This document shows, in pieces, positions 1 to 7,500 of a stretch of 55,942 nt of DNA. The notes under the pieces were generated by a model. The model ran no database searches and was not told the DNA's origin. It was given only the letters and a program-made list of their open reading frames with translations. Source of the DNA: Alistipes sp. Lineage in GTDB: Bacteria; Bacteroidota; Bacteroidia; Bacteroidales; Rikenellaceae. Where the stretch lies: NCBI GenBank assembly GCA_017505725.1, contig JAFVOR010000020.1, positions 1 to 55,942 on the forward strand, given 5' to 3'. A program made the position numbers and the translations under genes. Every line of letters begins with the position of its first letter. Position 1 is the stretch's first letter.

Positions 1-574
1 GCGCCAACGAGCGGATGTAGGTACCCTTGCTGCACTCTACTCGGATACGCACCTTTGGCAGGTCGTACTCCTCGAGAGTTATCGAGTAGATATTGATCAA
101 CGCCTTGCACAACTCCACCTGCTCGCCTGCACGTGCCAACTCGTAGGCACGCAAACCCTCGACCTTCTTTGCCGAATAGATTGGCGGAGCCTGCAGACGC
201 TCACCCGTGAGGGCAACGAGTGCCTCCTCGACCTTCTCGCGAGTGATGTGGTCGATTGGGTAGGTCTTGTCTACGGGATGCTCCATATCGTAGCTCGGAG
301 TCGTAGCACCGAGCATCAGCTCTGCTACATACTCCTTGCGCTCGGCCTGCAGGGCATCAACCTGCTTGGTTGCCTTGCCGATGCAGACCAACAAGATACC
401 CGTAGCCAATGGGTCGAGTGTTCCGGCGTGGCCCACCTTAATCTTGCGATAGCCCATCTTGTTGAGACGGAACTTAATCTTACGCACCACATCCGACGAT
501 GTCCACTCGAGTGGCTTGTCGATAACTGCAATGTAACCCTCCTCCTTGAGGTCGATATCCTTGAAGTCTCTCAT
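1..574 (-). CDS. truB: tRNA pseudouridine(55) synthase TruB, 3' end cut by window edge
   Basis: Cytoplasmic enzyme that isomerises U55 to pseudouridine in the T-loop of tRNAs. Translating the minus strand from the ATG at 572-574 gives about 191 residues before the window ends. The protein starts MRDFKDIDLKEEGYIAVIDK and contains the TruB catalytic motif GHAGTLDPLATG with the nucleophilic Asp, followed by the family-typical blocks TPSYDMEHP and APPIYSAKKVEGLRAYELAR and then KGTYIRSLVG at the edge. The C-terminal part is missing from the window. It lies 12 bp downstream of uppP in the same direction and is probably co-transcribed; uppP-truB is a common Bacteroidetes pair. Family identity is seen directly from the motifs; the function follows from the family. 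Confidence 0.93.
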   Translation of the reverse strand, partial: MRDFKDIDLKEEGYIAVIDKPLEWTSSDVVRKIKFRLNKMGYRKIKVGHAGTLDPLATGILLVCIGKATKQVDALQAERKEYVAELMLGATTPSYDMEHPVDKTYPIDHITREKVEEALVALTGERLQAPPIYSAKKVEGLRAYELARAGEQVELCKALINIYSITLEEYDLPKVRIRVECSKGTYIRSLA

Positions 575-586
575 AATAGTCAATGC

Positions 587-1375
587 TTATACAAAGTGCA
601 GAACGATGGCTGTAGCACCAGCCACAGCGCAGTAAGCAGCAAACCAGATAAGTTTACCTCGTTTAACAATCTCAATCATAAACTTACAGGCGAGGCAACC
701 CGTCACAAAGGCGGTGATAAAACCCAACACCAAAGGCAAGGTCTCTACCCCACCGCCGAAGTCGCCCTTGAGCAGATCGAGCAGGGCATTGCCGACGATT
801 GGAGGCAGCACCATCAGGAACGAGAACTGCGCTACGCTCTCCTTGCGGTTGCCGAGTAGCAAACCCGTCGCAATGGTCGAGCCCGAGCGGGAAAGACCGG
901 GGAGGGTCGCACACGCCTGCGCGATACCTATTATAAACGCATCACGATAGGAGATATTCTCCTTCTGACGAGGTTTTGCGTAGTAGGCAAAGGCGAGCAG
1001 AATAGCGGTCACAAAGAGCATAACTCCAACGACCAGCACCGACGAGAATGCCGCCTCGAGATAATCCTTGAAGCAGAAACCCACGATAGCTACGGGAATC
1101 ATCGAGATGACAATCTTCAGCACATAGGCCTGTTCGTCGTTGAAGGTGCGCGAGAATAGCCCCTTGAGCAACTTCCATATCTCGCCCCATAGCACCACAA
1201 TGGTACTCAACACGGTCGCTGCGTGAAGCGTAAGGCTGAAGGTGAGATCTTCGGCTGCGGAGAGGTCAGTGCCAAGGATTGCTGATGCGAGGGCAAGATG
1301 ACCACTGCTCGAAACCGGCAGAAATTCGGTCAATCCCTGCACCAGACCAAGGATTATTGCTTGTAATGCATTCAT
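587..1375 (-). CDS. uppP: undecaprenyl-diphosphatase UppP (BacA)
   Basis: Integral inner-membrane enzyme that dephosphorylates undecaprenyl pyrophosphate to recycle the lipid carrier of peptidoglycan and surface polysaccharides; it is also linked to bacitracin resistance. About 262 residues from [14 protein letters not shown], the usual family length, with many hydrophobic segments. Both signature motifs are present: [14 protein letters not shown] near residue 15 (catalytic Glu, Ser and His) and [10 protein letters not shown] about two thirds through. The ATG at 1373-1375 was chosen because the N-terminus then matches the family; the longer frame to 1405 uses a non-conserved extension that runs into the -7 promoter box. 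It precedes truB by 12 bp. Confidence 0.95.
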   Translation of the reverse strand: MNALQAIILGLVQGLTEFLPVSSSGHLALASAILGTDLSAAEDLTFSLTLHAATVLSTIVVLWGEIWKLLKGLFSRTFNDEQAYVLKIVISMIPVAIVGFCFKDYLEAAFSSVLVVGVMLFVTAILLAFAYYAKPRQKENISYRDAFIIGIAQACATLPGLSRSGSTIATGLLLGNRKESVAQFSFLMVLPPIVGNALLDLLKGDFGGGVETLPLVLGFITAFVTGCLACKFMIEIVKRGKLIWFAAYCAVAGATAIVLHFV

Positions 1376-1402
1376 AATTTTCGAAAATGACAATAAATCG
1401 TA

Positions 1403-1434
1403 CAAAGATACGAAAAATTAACGGAAAACGGAAA
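1403..1434 (-). promoter_or_regulatory. Bacteroidetes-type promoter for uppP-truB
   Basis: On the minus strand TATCTTTG (1403-1410) is a perfect TAnnTTTG -7 box. TTTC (1431-1434) sits exactly 20 bp upstream as a one-mismatch -33 box. The predicted start is near 1395, about 20 nt before the uppP ATG. Confidence 0.65.
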
Positions 1435-1465
1435 ACTTTTTTTTTAGTTGAGAGTTGAGAGTTGA

Positions 1466-1870
1466 GCGAAGGTGGTCAAGGCGCAACGATTATAGGATTT
1501 GATAGGATTTGATAGGATTCGCACCTGCGGTGCTTGATAGGATGCGCGGGAGGCTGAGGGTTGTGGGGACTCTGAAGGTGGTCAAGGCGCAAGTTTATTA
1601 GGGTCGTTAGAGGCGTTAGTGTCGTTAGCGGTGCGCGTGAGGCTGAGGGTTGTGGGGACTCCGAAGGGCATCACGGCGCAACAGAATTAAGGGTTATTAA
1701 AGGCTATTAAGGGCTATTAAGGGAGCGCTACAAGCAAAAGAAAAAAAACATTAATCACCCTTAACTACCGTTACTAGCCCTTACTAGCCGTTACTAGCCC
1801 TTACTAACCCTTAATCACCCTTAATCACCCTTACTAACCCTTAATCACCCTTAACTACCTTTAACAACCC
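1466..1870. repeat. mosaic of 9-10 nt tandem arrays separated by a conserved spacer
   Basis: This non-coding stretch holds four short-unit arrays. GATAGGATTT-like 10-mers (three units) lie at 1491-1520. GTTAGnGnC 9-mers lie around 1597-1628. GGGCTATTAA-like 10-mers lie at 1691-1720. Twelve perfectly phased 10-mers, TTAnnAnCCC, lie at 1751-1870. The first three are joined by copies of a spacer: a 19-nt block at 1468-1486 recurs at 1574-1592, and a 22-nt block at 1551-1572 recurs exactly at 1640-1661. The third and fourth arrays are partly complementary and could pair. A GCACC/GGTGC hairpin is at 1521-1533. No reading frame is supported here. Confidence 0.85.
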
Positions 1871-1905
1871 TTAAAAAAAGCAAAAGTCCCCCTCACAGGA
1901 GGGGG
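1868..1905 (-). terminator. intrinsic terminator
   Basis: Perfect 7-bp stem CCCCCTC/GAGGGGG at 1888-1905 with an ACAG loop. On the minus strand it is followed by a U-rich run. It is a second, backup stop behind the hairpin at 1922-1971. Confidence 0.6.
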
Positions 1906-1921
1906 ATAGGTAACACACTCA

Positions 1922-1971
1922 CTTGTTTACTAAAAAAGGGCTCCGATGAGCCCTTTTTCTTAGTAAACAAG
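1922..1971. terminator. long bidirectional terminator overlapping the small peptide's 3' end
   Basis: Arms at 1922-1943 and 1948-1971 are complementary over about 22 bp apart from a 2-nt length difference, around a CGAT loop, with the core GGGCTC/GAGCCC flanked by A and T runs. On the minus strand the last codons and stop (1960-1962) of the 38-aa peptide form the outer part of the stem. Confidence 0.85.
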
Positions 1972-2076
1972 TTCGTCTTGCTCGCTGCCAAAGCCCGGCA
2001 GACCGATGCTGTCGCCATAACCTCGCTCGGCTACGACTGCAAAAATGTCAATTTCTGGTTTCAAATACTTTTTCAT
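1960..2076 (-). CDS. 38-aa peptide at the end of the lipoprotein/SusCD locus
   Basis: A 39-codon frame with ATG at 2074-2076 and TAA at 1960-1962, only 20 bp after the stop of the 1332-aa lipoprotein and in the same direction. The peptide begins MKKYLKPEIDIF and ends SIGLPGFGSEQDELVY. It has no signal peptide, no Cys and no membrane segment; the tail is acidic and the middle is Gly-rich. From memory, peptides with an MKKYxKPxI start and a Gly-rich acidic tail occur next to surface-protein genes in Bacteroidales and remain unnamed, but I cannot confirm this without a search. A RiPP-like precursor, a translation-coupling leader or a chaperone-like peptide are all possible. Coding status rests on the start, spacing and terminator position. 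Confidence 0.7.
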   Translation of the reverse strand: MKKYLKPEIDIFAVVAERGYGDSIGLPGFGSEQDELVY

Positions 2077-2096
2077 AATCGTAACTTATTTATAGG

Positions 2097-5000
2097 TTAT
2101 TCTGCTGGAGCCGGAGCAACCGGAACAGTATAGTCGATCTCATCCTTGCTCGAGATGAAGGTACAGCCATCGTAGGTATCGTTACCTGTCCAATCGGTAG
2201 TACCGCCATAGAGATAATTGAAGTAGTCTGTAGCCTTGAGAGATACAGTAGTATACTCATCCTCATCCTCGTCGTACTTGGTCACCTTCTTACCACCAAC
2301 CTTCGCATTGTTGTACACGACGGAACCAGCTGCGCGAGCCTTACCGCTGAGCATACCCTGCAGAGCCTGATACTTGTATGCGTCGATTTTGCAGAAGCAC
2401 TGTGCACCCTCGATTGGAGCCTTCAACGAGCCGATGATACCCGACACTATGCAATTGCCCTCCAAGCCTGCGCCACACTTACCAGTAGCAACAACATCAC
2501 CGGTATTGATGAGCTTAACCGTTGCAGGAATAGCATACTTTGAAACAAATGCCGCGATACCGCCGATATAGAACTGCTGAACAGTCTCACCGGTGAAGGC
2601 TACGGTTCCCTCGTTGAGAATCACTGCATACGAGTCAGCAGAAATAGAGCCCGCAGAGTCATTACCACCAAAGATACCACCGATAGATGTTCCGATAACG
2701 CCTGCCTGCTTACCTGCATAGTTGATATTACCGCTATTCTTGATTGTACCCAAAAGTTTGAGTGTACCGTTATTGTGCTGCGAGAAGAGTCCGCCAATAC
2801 GCATAACACCGTTCGAATTAACGCTATTGGTAGCGTAAACTGTGATATCTCCGCTATTCGAGCAGTCGGTGATAATGTTGGTCTTACCTGATGTCTCGAC
2901 ATTTGTGATGAAACCACCAATACGCAAGCAGTTTGCAACATACACATTCTTGCCAACCTCGATATCTCCCTCGTTGTGAACATTGGTGTAAGGGGTATTC
3001 GAACCACCGCTGTAGCAGATACCTGCGATGAAGAGGTCTGAACCTGTGCTGCTTGCACCACCAACAGTGTAGTTGTCAATAGTAATCTTACCCTTGTTGT
3101 AGCAATTCTCACGAAGCTCTGCACTGTTAGACACTACCAAACCTGCGAGATAGGTTGAGCTTACGCTACCACCACCATTCACAGAAATATTTCCGTAGTT
3201 TACGCAGCCAATCAAATCCTGCTGTCCCTGCTTTACAAGACCACCAACGTTGAGTGCGCCTGCAATCTGGGACTTGAGAGAAACGACAACCTCTCCGTGG
3301 TTCTCGCAGTTGGTCAAGAAACCGTATGCTGCAGCACCGGTCTCGATACCTCCCTTAGGTTTTGCTGTTCCATCAGCGTTCTTACCATTATCCTTATCCT
3401 TGTTATAATAGAAACGGGTGAAATTAGCACCTAAGCCGCCCATATGTACTCCTGTAGATTGGCTAACAGCAAGCTTAACCTCACCGTAGTTCTTTGCGCC
3501 TGTGAAAGCTGCGCGGTTGTGACCAAATACGCCGCCAAGCCAGATAGCATCGTGAGAGCCTCCAACATAGACATCACCGTGGTTCTCTACACCTGTAATA
3601 TTCGAAGCACCATAATCGTTAGCACCAATAACACCACCAACATAGGTGCGACCACCGTGAACCGAGATGTTGTCGTCGAGAGTAATCTTACCGTGGTTTA
3701 CGGTATTTGCACCGACATTACCATATCCGGCAGCACCTGAAACGAACAATGACTCGCAATTGTAGGTACCCTTAACGGTTACATTACCCTTGTTCTCAGA
3801 GTCGATAGTGCGCTGCGAAGTGTATCCGATAATAGCACCAATATACAATGCGCGGTCATCGACAACGGTATTTGTATCTGCAACGCCATCGAGCATCGAG
3901 TAGTTGAGATCAACATTGATGTCTGCGTAGTTATTAGAAACGCTCGAAGCGCGAGTTGTACGATATGCTGTAACACCACCAATCTCGCAACCCTTGAAGT
4001 TGGTATTCATCATCTTGACAGTACCCTTGCAAGTGATAACACCCTCCTTGTTGTTGGTAAGGTTTGATGCCAAGCCACGACCAAAGCCCTCGCAACCACC
4101 GACACGATAGTGGTACATACCCTTTGTTGCATTTGCAGCAGTTGAACCAAGAATGGTGATAGGGGCATTGTTCGAACAGTTGTTTGTAAGGTGTACAAAG
4201 TCTCCAGTATTATAGTTGTTACCCGAAATACCTGCAATCATAAGACCCCAGAAGGTAGACTTCTCTGTCATAGTAACTGCACCGAAGTTGTGGCAGTTAT
4301 CAATGTTACAGTACCACGAAGCTCCACAAACACCACCCGAGTAGGTCTGCTTAAATTGACCGTCGAGAGTGATTGCTCCGTAGTTGTTGCAGTTGTAAGC
4401 ACCCATATAAGCACCACGAGCAACGATACCTGCTACGTGTGTATTAGGGTGGCCCTGAGTATCCTGAGCCTGACCTCCACCAACAGCCTGGAAGGTTATA
4501 TCGCCATAGTTGTTACAGTCGTGGAAAGTTGCGAACTCCTCCTTCTCACCCTTAACAAGAGTAGTGTGGTGATATGTACCACCCGAAATACCACCTACAG
4601 CAGGGATTACTCGCCAAGTCTCGTTGTTGCAGCTCTTGTCCTGGTAGAGGATATCCGCATTGTTCACGCAACCAAAGAGGTGTGTGTTGAGCTCAACATC
4701 ACCAACCTTCACATAGAAAGCGTTACCGGTGATACCACCAATAGAAGGAACAACATCAATATCGTTCTCCATCTTCGCAATCTGATTAACTGTGATAGCC
4801 GCATTGTTCACGCAGTCAACAATGTTGATACCTCGCGAAAGACCTACAATACCACCATAAGCCATCTCCGAAGCCTTAGCGTCGTTATTCGAATATTTCT
4901 GGTTAGTAAGCGTATGCGCGAGACCGGTGTACTCTGTATTCTCGATGGTAAAAGTACCGCTAACCGAGCAGCTCTCGATAACCGGAACCACCTCCGAGAT

Positions 5001-6095
5001 TGCCACAACCTCGCAAGCAAAAGCACCGTAGCGAGCAGCGTTGTTAGAGTTGAGAGCTACATCGCGAAGGTGCAAGCCCTTGATCGAAGCGTTTGTAACA
5101 CCGAACAATGGAGCAGTCAAGCCCTTGATTGCGTAACCATTACCACGAACGGTCTTTGCGTAACCCTCGATTGGGGTCCAAGCCTCGCCTGTCATATCAA
5201 CGTCTGCAACGAAGAGAACATCCTTCTCCAAAGTTGCAGCCTGCTCGGCAAATGCCTTCAACGATGCAGCATCCTTAACTACGAACAAAGAGTCGGTTGC
5301 AGCATAGACAATCGAGTTCGAGAACTCACGAACCTTACCGGCAACAAGCGGCTTGGTCTCGTCAGTCTTAATGGTAGCATACATCACACCACCATCGGCA
5401 TCGTACAATGTTACATACAACTCGCCATACTCACCTGCAGGAACTACTGCGTGGATGAAAGTAGGCTCGCTCGAGAGCTGAACGCCCTCGCCAAACGAGT
5501 AGTTGATAACCTCCTTCGATGCAGCGGTAGCGGTAGCCTCGCCCTTCTCGAAATCGAAGTCGAATGCGCCGGCGATAGGCTTGCGGTTAACATTCGAAAT
5601 CTGTGCGAGCACCAACTTTGCGCTACCTGTAACGCCAATCTTCAAGACACCTGTGAGGTGGTTGAGCTGAACGCCCAAGCCATCCTCGGCATAGGCATAC
5701 ATTGTAGCTACGCCGCTTGCGAAGGTACCCTCGGTGTGAGTCTGCTCATCGGCAAACACCACCTGACCAGCCGCAGCTGCAGGGTAAGCGATGCAGTAAG
5801 GCTTTGCAAGGGATCCTGCCACCGAGAAGGTTGCAGTAGCCTCACCTGCTGCATCTGCGCCCAAAGCGGTCGATGCTACGCCATTGATAGAGATCTGGTC
5901 GCCCTCGCTCCAAAGGAGTGGATAGAGCTCGCCAACCTTCTCACCGAGCTGTGTACGCGACTGCTCGAGCGAAAGGGAGATCTGAGTCAAACCGTCGTTG
6001 CCAACACTGACACCGAGGTCTTGGGTTGTGTCGGTGGTACACGATACCGCTACCAACGCTACAACAGCCATAAAGAATCTGACTATTCTTTTCAT
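2097..6095 (-). CDS. giant surface lipoprotein: fimbrillin-like N-domain plus GLUG-type beta-helix repeats (paralogue 2)
   Basis: 1332 residues. A lipoprotein signal ends LVAVSC (Cys19). Residues about 35-270 resemble a fimbrillin-like domain, with SRTQLGEKVGELYPLLWSEG. From about residue 285, DMTGEAWTPIEGY and GNGYAIKGLTAPLFG open a GLUG-type region, followed by many repeats of the form CxNxGxIxV...GGIxG, rich in Asn and Gly, as expected of a right-handed beta-helix. It shares its N-domain and its C-terminal YDGC...YTVP tail with the 1835-aa protein at the other end of the locus, so the two are paralogues. It has its own promoter and follows a terminator. It is probably displayed on the outer membrane. 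An adhesin or glycan-binding role is inference; no catalytic motif is visible. Confidence 0.85.
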   Translation of the reverse strand: MKRIVRFFMAVVALVAVSCTTDTTQDLGVSVGNDGLTQISLSLEQSRTQLGEKVGELYPLLWSEGDQISINGVASTALGADAAGEATATFSVAGSLAKPYCIAYPAAAAGQVVFADEQTHTEGTFASGVATMYAYAEDGLGVQLNHLTGVLKIGVTGSAKLVLAQISNVNRKPIAGAFDFDFEKGEATATAASKEVINYSFGEGVQLSSEPTFIHAVVPAGEYGELYVTLYDADGGVMYATIKTDETKPLVAGKVREFSNSIVYAATDSLFVVKDAASLKAFAEQAATLEKDVLFVADVDMTGEAWTPIEGYAKTVRGNGYAIKGLTAPLFGVTNASIKGLHLRDVALNSNNAARYGAFACEVVAISEVVPVIESCSVSGTFTIENTEYTGLAHTLTNQKYSNNDAKASEMAYGGIVGLSRGINIVDCVNNAAITVNQIAKMENDIDVVPSIGGITGNAFYVKVGDVELNTHLFGCVNNADILYQDKSCNNETWRVIPAVGGISGGTYHHTTLVKGEKEEFATFHDCNNYGDITFQAVGGGQAQDTQGHPNTHVAGIVARGAYMGAYNCNNYGAITLDGQFKQTYSGGVCGASWYCNIDNCHNFGAVTMTEKSTFWGLMIAGISGNNYNTGDFVHLTNNCSNNAPITILGSTAANATKGMYHYRVGGCEGFGRGLASNLTNNKEGVITCKGTVKMMNTNFKGCEIGGVTAYRTTRASSVSNNYADINVDLNYSMLDGVADTNTVVDDRALYIGAIIGYTSQRTIDSENKGNVTVKGTYNCESLFVSGAAGYGNVGANTVNHGKITLDDNISVHGGRTYVGGVIGANDYGASNITGVENHGDVYVGGSHDAIWLGGVFGHNRAAFTGAKNYGEVKLAVSQSTGVHMGGLGANFTRFYYNKDKDNGKNADGTAKPKGGIETGAAAYGFLTNCENHGEVVVSLKSQIAGALNVGGLVKQGQQDLIGCVNYGNISVNGGGSVSSTYLAGLVVSNSAELRENCYNKGKITIDNYTVGGASSTGSDLFIAGICYSGGSNTPYTNVHNEGDIEVGKNVYVANCLRIGGFITNVETSGKTNIITDCSNSGDITVYATNSVNSNGVMRIGGLFSQHNNGTLKLLGTIKNSGNINYAGKQAGVIGTSIGGIFGGNDSAGSISADSYAVILNEGTVAFTGETVQQFYIGGIAAFVSKYAIPATVKLINTGDVVATGKCGAGLEGNCIVSGIIGSLKAPIEGAQCFCKIDAYKYQALQGMLSGKARAAGSVVYNNAKVGGKKVTKYDEDEDEYTTVSLKATDYFNYLYGGTTDWTGNDTYDGCTFISSKDEIDYTVPVAPAPAE

Positions 6096-6171
6096 TGTGA
6101 TTTTTATTAAAGTGATTATGTGATTATTGTAAATTTTATGCCAATCTTACAAATAGATATCTACTTGGGGA

Positions 6172-6203
6172 CAAAGTTAATTATAAATAATTATATCACC
6201 AAA
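6172..6203 (-). promoter_or_regulatory. internal promoter for the 1332-aa lipoprotein and small peptide
   Basis: On the minus strand TTTG (6200-6203), exactly 20 bp, then TAACTTTG (6172-6179) is a full match to the Bacteroidetes -33/-7 consensus. The predicted start is about 6164, giving a leader of about 70 nt. Confidence 0.75.
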
Positions 6204-6256
6204 TAAAATGGCATATTGAAAGTGAAATTATACATATTGATTCGCTCGCTCAAATA

Positions 6257-6299
6257 GAAGAAAAAAGAGACCGCAACCCATCGGATCGCGGTCTCTTTT
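6257..6299 (-). terminator. intrinsic terminator after the BACON lipoprotein gene
   Basis: A 12-bp perfect stem, AAAAGAGACCGC (6263-6274) with GCGGTCTCTTTT (6288-6299), and a 13-nt loop, followed on the minus strand by a T run. It separates the SusCD operon from the second promoter. Confidence 0.85.
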
Positions 6300-6315
6300 A
6301 TGCTGCTCTGGCCAC

Positions 6316-7026
6316 TTAGTTGAGTGGATCGAACTGCTGCTTGATGGTGAGGTGCTTGTTCAAGTCACCACGAACATTACGCTCATCGTCCCAACCATCA
6401 ATATAGAACAAGTCGAAGCTGATGATACGAGGCTGTGCGTCGATATTCTCCTTGAGACGGAAGGTCAAAACCTTGTTCTCGACCTTCATATCAACAACTG
6501 CATCCGGACGATCGGTCCAGCAACGAAGCTGGTGATCCAAGCACGAGGTGCGCAGACGAATAGTGTAGAGACCACCCGCCTCTGGAGCAGACATACGGGT
6601 ACCGCTCTCGAGGGTGAACTGGCTAGCTACATCCTCAGGATGAATATCGAGGTAGTCCTCGAACTGACCCTTCTGCTTGATCTTGATGGTATCACGACGT
6701 GACTCGGCTGCAAGCACTACGCGAGCTACACGCTTGTCGTGATTGTTAGCAAGGTGGTTGAACTTGAGCACGGTGTTGCCCCAGCCATTGTAAACCAAAC
6801 CATCGGTCTCTGCGAAGCTGAGCCACTCAGAGCCCGAAATAATGGTTGCGGTGTAATTCATATTCGAGATTACATTCAACGACGAAGTACCCTCTACGTT
6901 CTCGCACACAAGCGCACTTGTATTTGCTCCCAACGACACGGTTGGAACATACTCTGGATAGTATGGCGAGCTACACGAAGCCAAAAATGCAGAGGCTACA
7001 GCAATAATTCCAAAAATCTTTTTCAT
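6316..7026 (-). CDS. BACON-domain lipoprotein
   Basis: 236 residues with a lipoprotein signal ending FLASC (Cys18). Residues about 30-125 look like a BACON domain: TSSLNVISNMNYTATIISGS then EWLSF, and a closing strand that ends DTIKIKQKG. A second beta-rich segment follows to the C-terminus. BACON domains are usually spacers or binding modules in polysaccharide-utilisation surface proteins. It lies 18 bp after the 151-aa lipoprotein and is the last gene before the internal terminator. No enzymatic motif is seen; a SusE/F-like surface accessory is the likely role, by position. Confidence 0.75.
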   Translation of the reverse strand: MKKIFGIIAVASAFLASCSSPYYPEYVPTVSLGANTSALVCENVEGTSSLNVISNMNYTATIISGSEWLSFAETDGLVYNGWGNTVLKFNHLANNHDKRVARVVLAAESRRDTIKIKQKGQFEDYLDIHPEDVASQFTLESGTRMSAPEAGGLYTIRLRTSCLDHQLRCWTDRPDAVVDMKVENKVLTFRLKENIDAQPRIISFDLFYIDGWDDERNVRGDLNKHLTIKQQFDPLN

Positions 7027-7044
7027 ACTTTTCTCCTCCTTCTT

Positions 7045-7500
7045 TTACTTCTGTGTGATTCGCAAAACTAATACTTCACCCGTGTCGAGGTTACGCAATG
7101 TGAGAGCACCATAACGGGTTACCGACGAGGTCAAGAAGCGGATTGGCAACCAAGTGGTGCCCTTCTCGCCCTGAACCTTAGACCAGCGGCCCATCTCCTC
7201 CATACCATCGAATGCCTCGATTGGTGTTGCCACATAGTAGGTCTCACCCTTGATGTTAGTAGCATACTCCTGCAACCAGCACCAAACGTCACCGGTCTGG
7301 GTCTCGATCGAAGCCTCCCAACGACCTGTCGAGGTAATACGGCAGTAATAAGTAGGCTCAGCTGTATCGGCAACACTCTTTGACAAATTGACCTCGCGGT
7401 TATCTACGGCAAGCGAAATGGACGGCTTGAACGTTCTATCCGACAAGTCGCACGAAACAACCGCGACTGCCGCAATCAATAATAACAATATCTTTTTCAT
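7045..7500 (-). CDS. small lipoprotein of the SusCD operon
   Basis: 151 residues with lipobox VAVVSC (Cys17). The rest is beta-strand-like and contains GRWEASIETQTGDVWCWLQE, reminiscent of one BACON/Ig-like module (Trp in the W-x-A-S context, closing strand VLVLRITQK). Its ATG overlaps the stop of susD by one base (TAATG), indicating translational coupling. I do not recognise a named family. By position it is a surface accessory to the SusCD transporter. Confidence 0.7.
   Translation of the reverse strand: MKKILLLLIAAVAVVSCDLSDRTFKPSISLAVDNREVNLSKSVADTAEPTYYCRITSTGRWEASIETQTGDVWCWLQEYATNIKGETYYVATPIEAFDGMEEMGRWSKVQGEKGTTWLPIRFLTSSVTRYGALTLRNLDTGEVLVLRITQK

Noticed and set aside
1751-1870. 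A possible CRISPR array in the phased decamers
   Set aside because: Units are 10 nt with no unique spacers between them, and no cas genes are present.
2097-6095. Calling the giant lipoproteins proteases or glycosidases because of their size and repeats
   Set aside because: No catalytic motif is visible; the repeats are structural GLUG-type units.
4191-6110. A 639-codon plus-strand open frame opposite the 1332-aa lipoprotein
   Set aside because: It is a mirror of the highly biased coding strand, with no signal, domain or start context; the minus-strand gene explains the region fully. The same holds for the long plus-strand frames opposite SusC, SusD and the 1835-aa protein.
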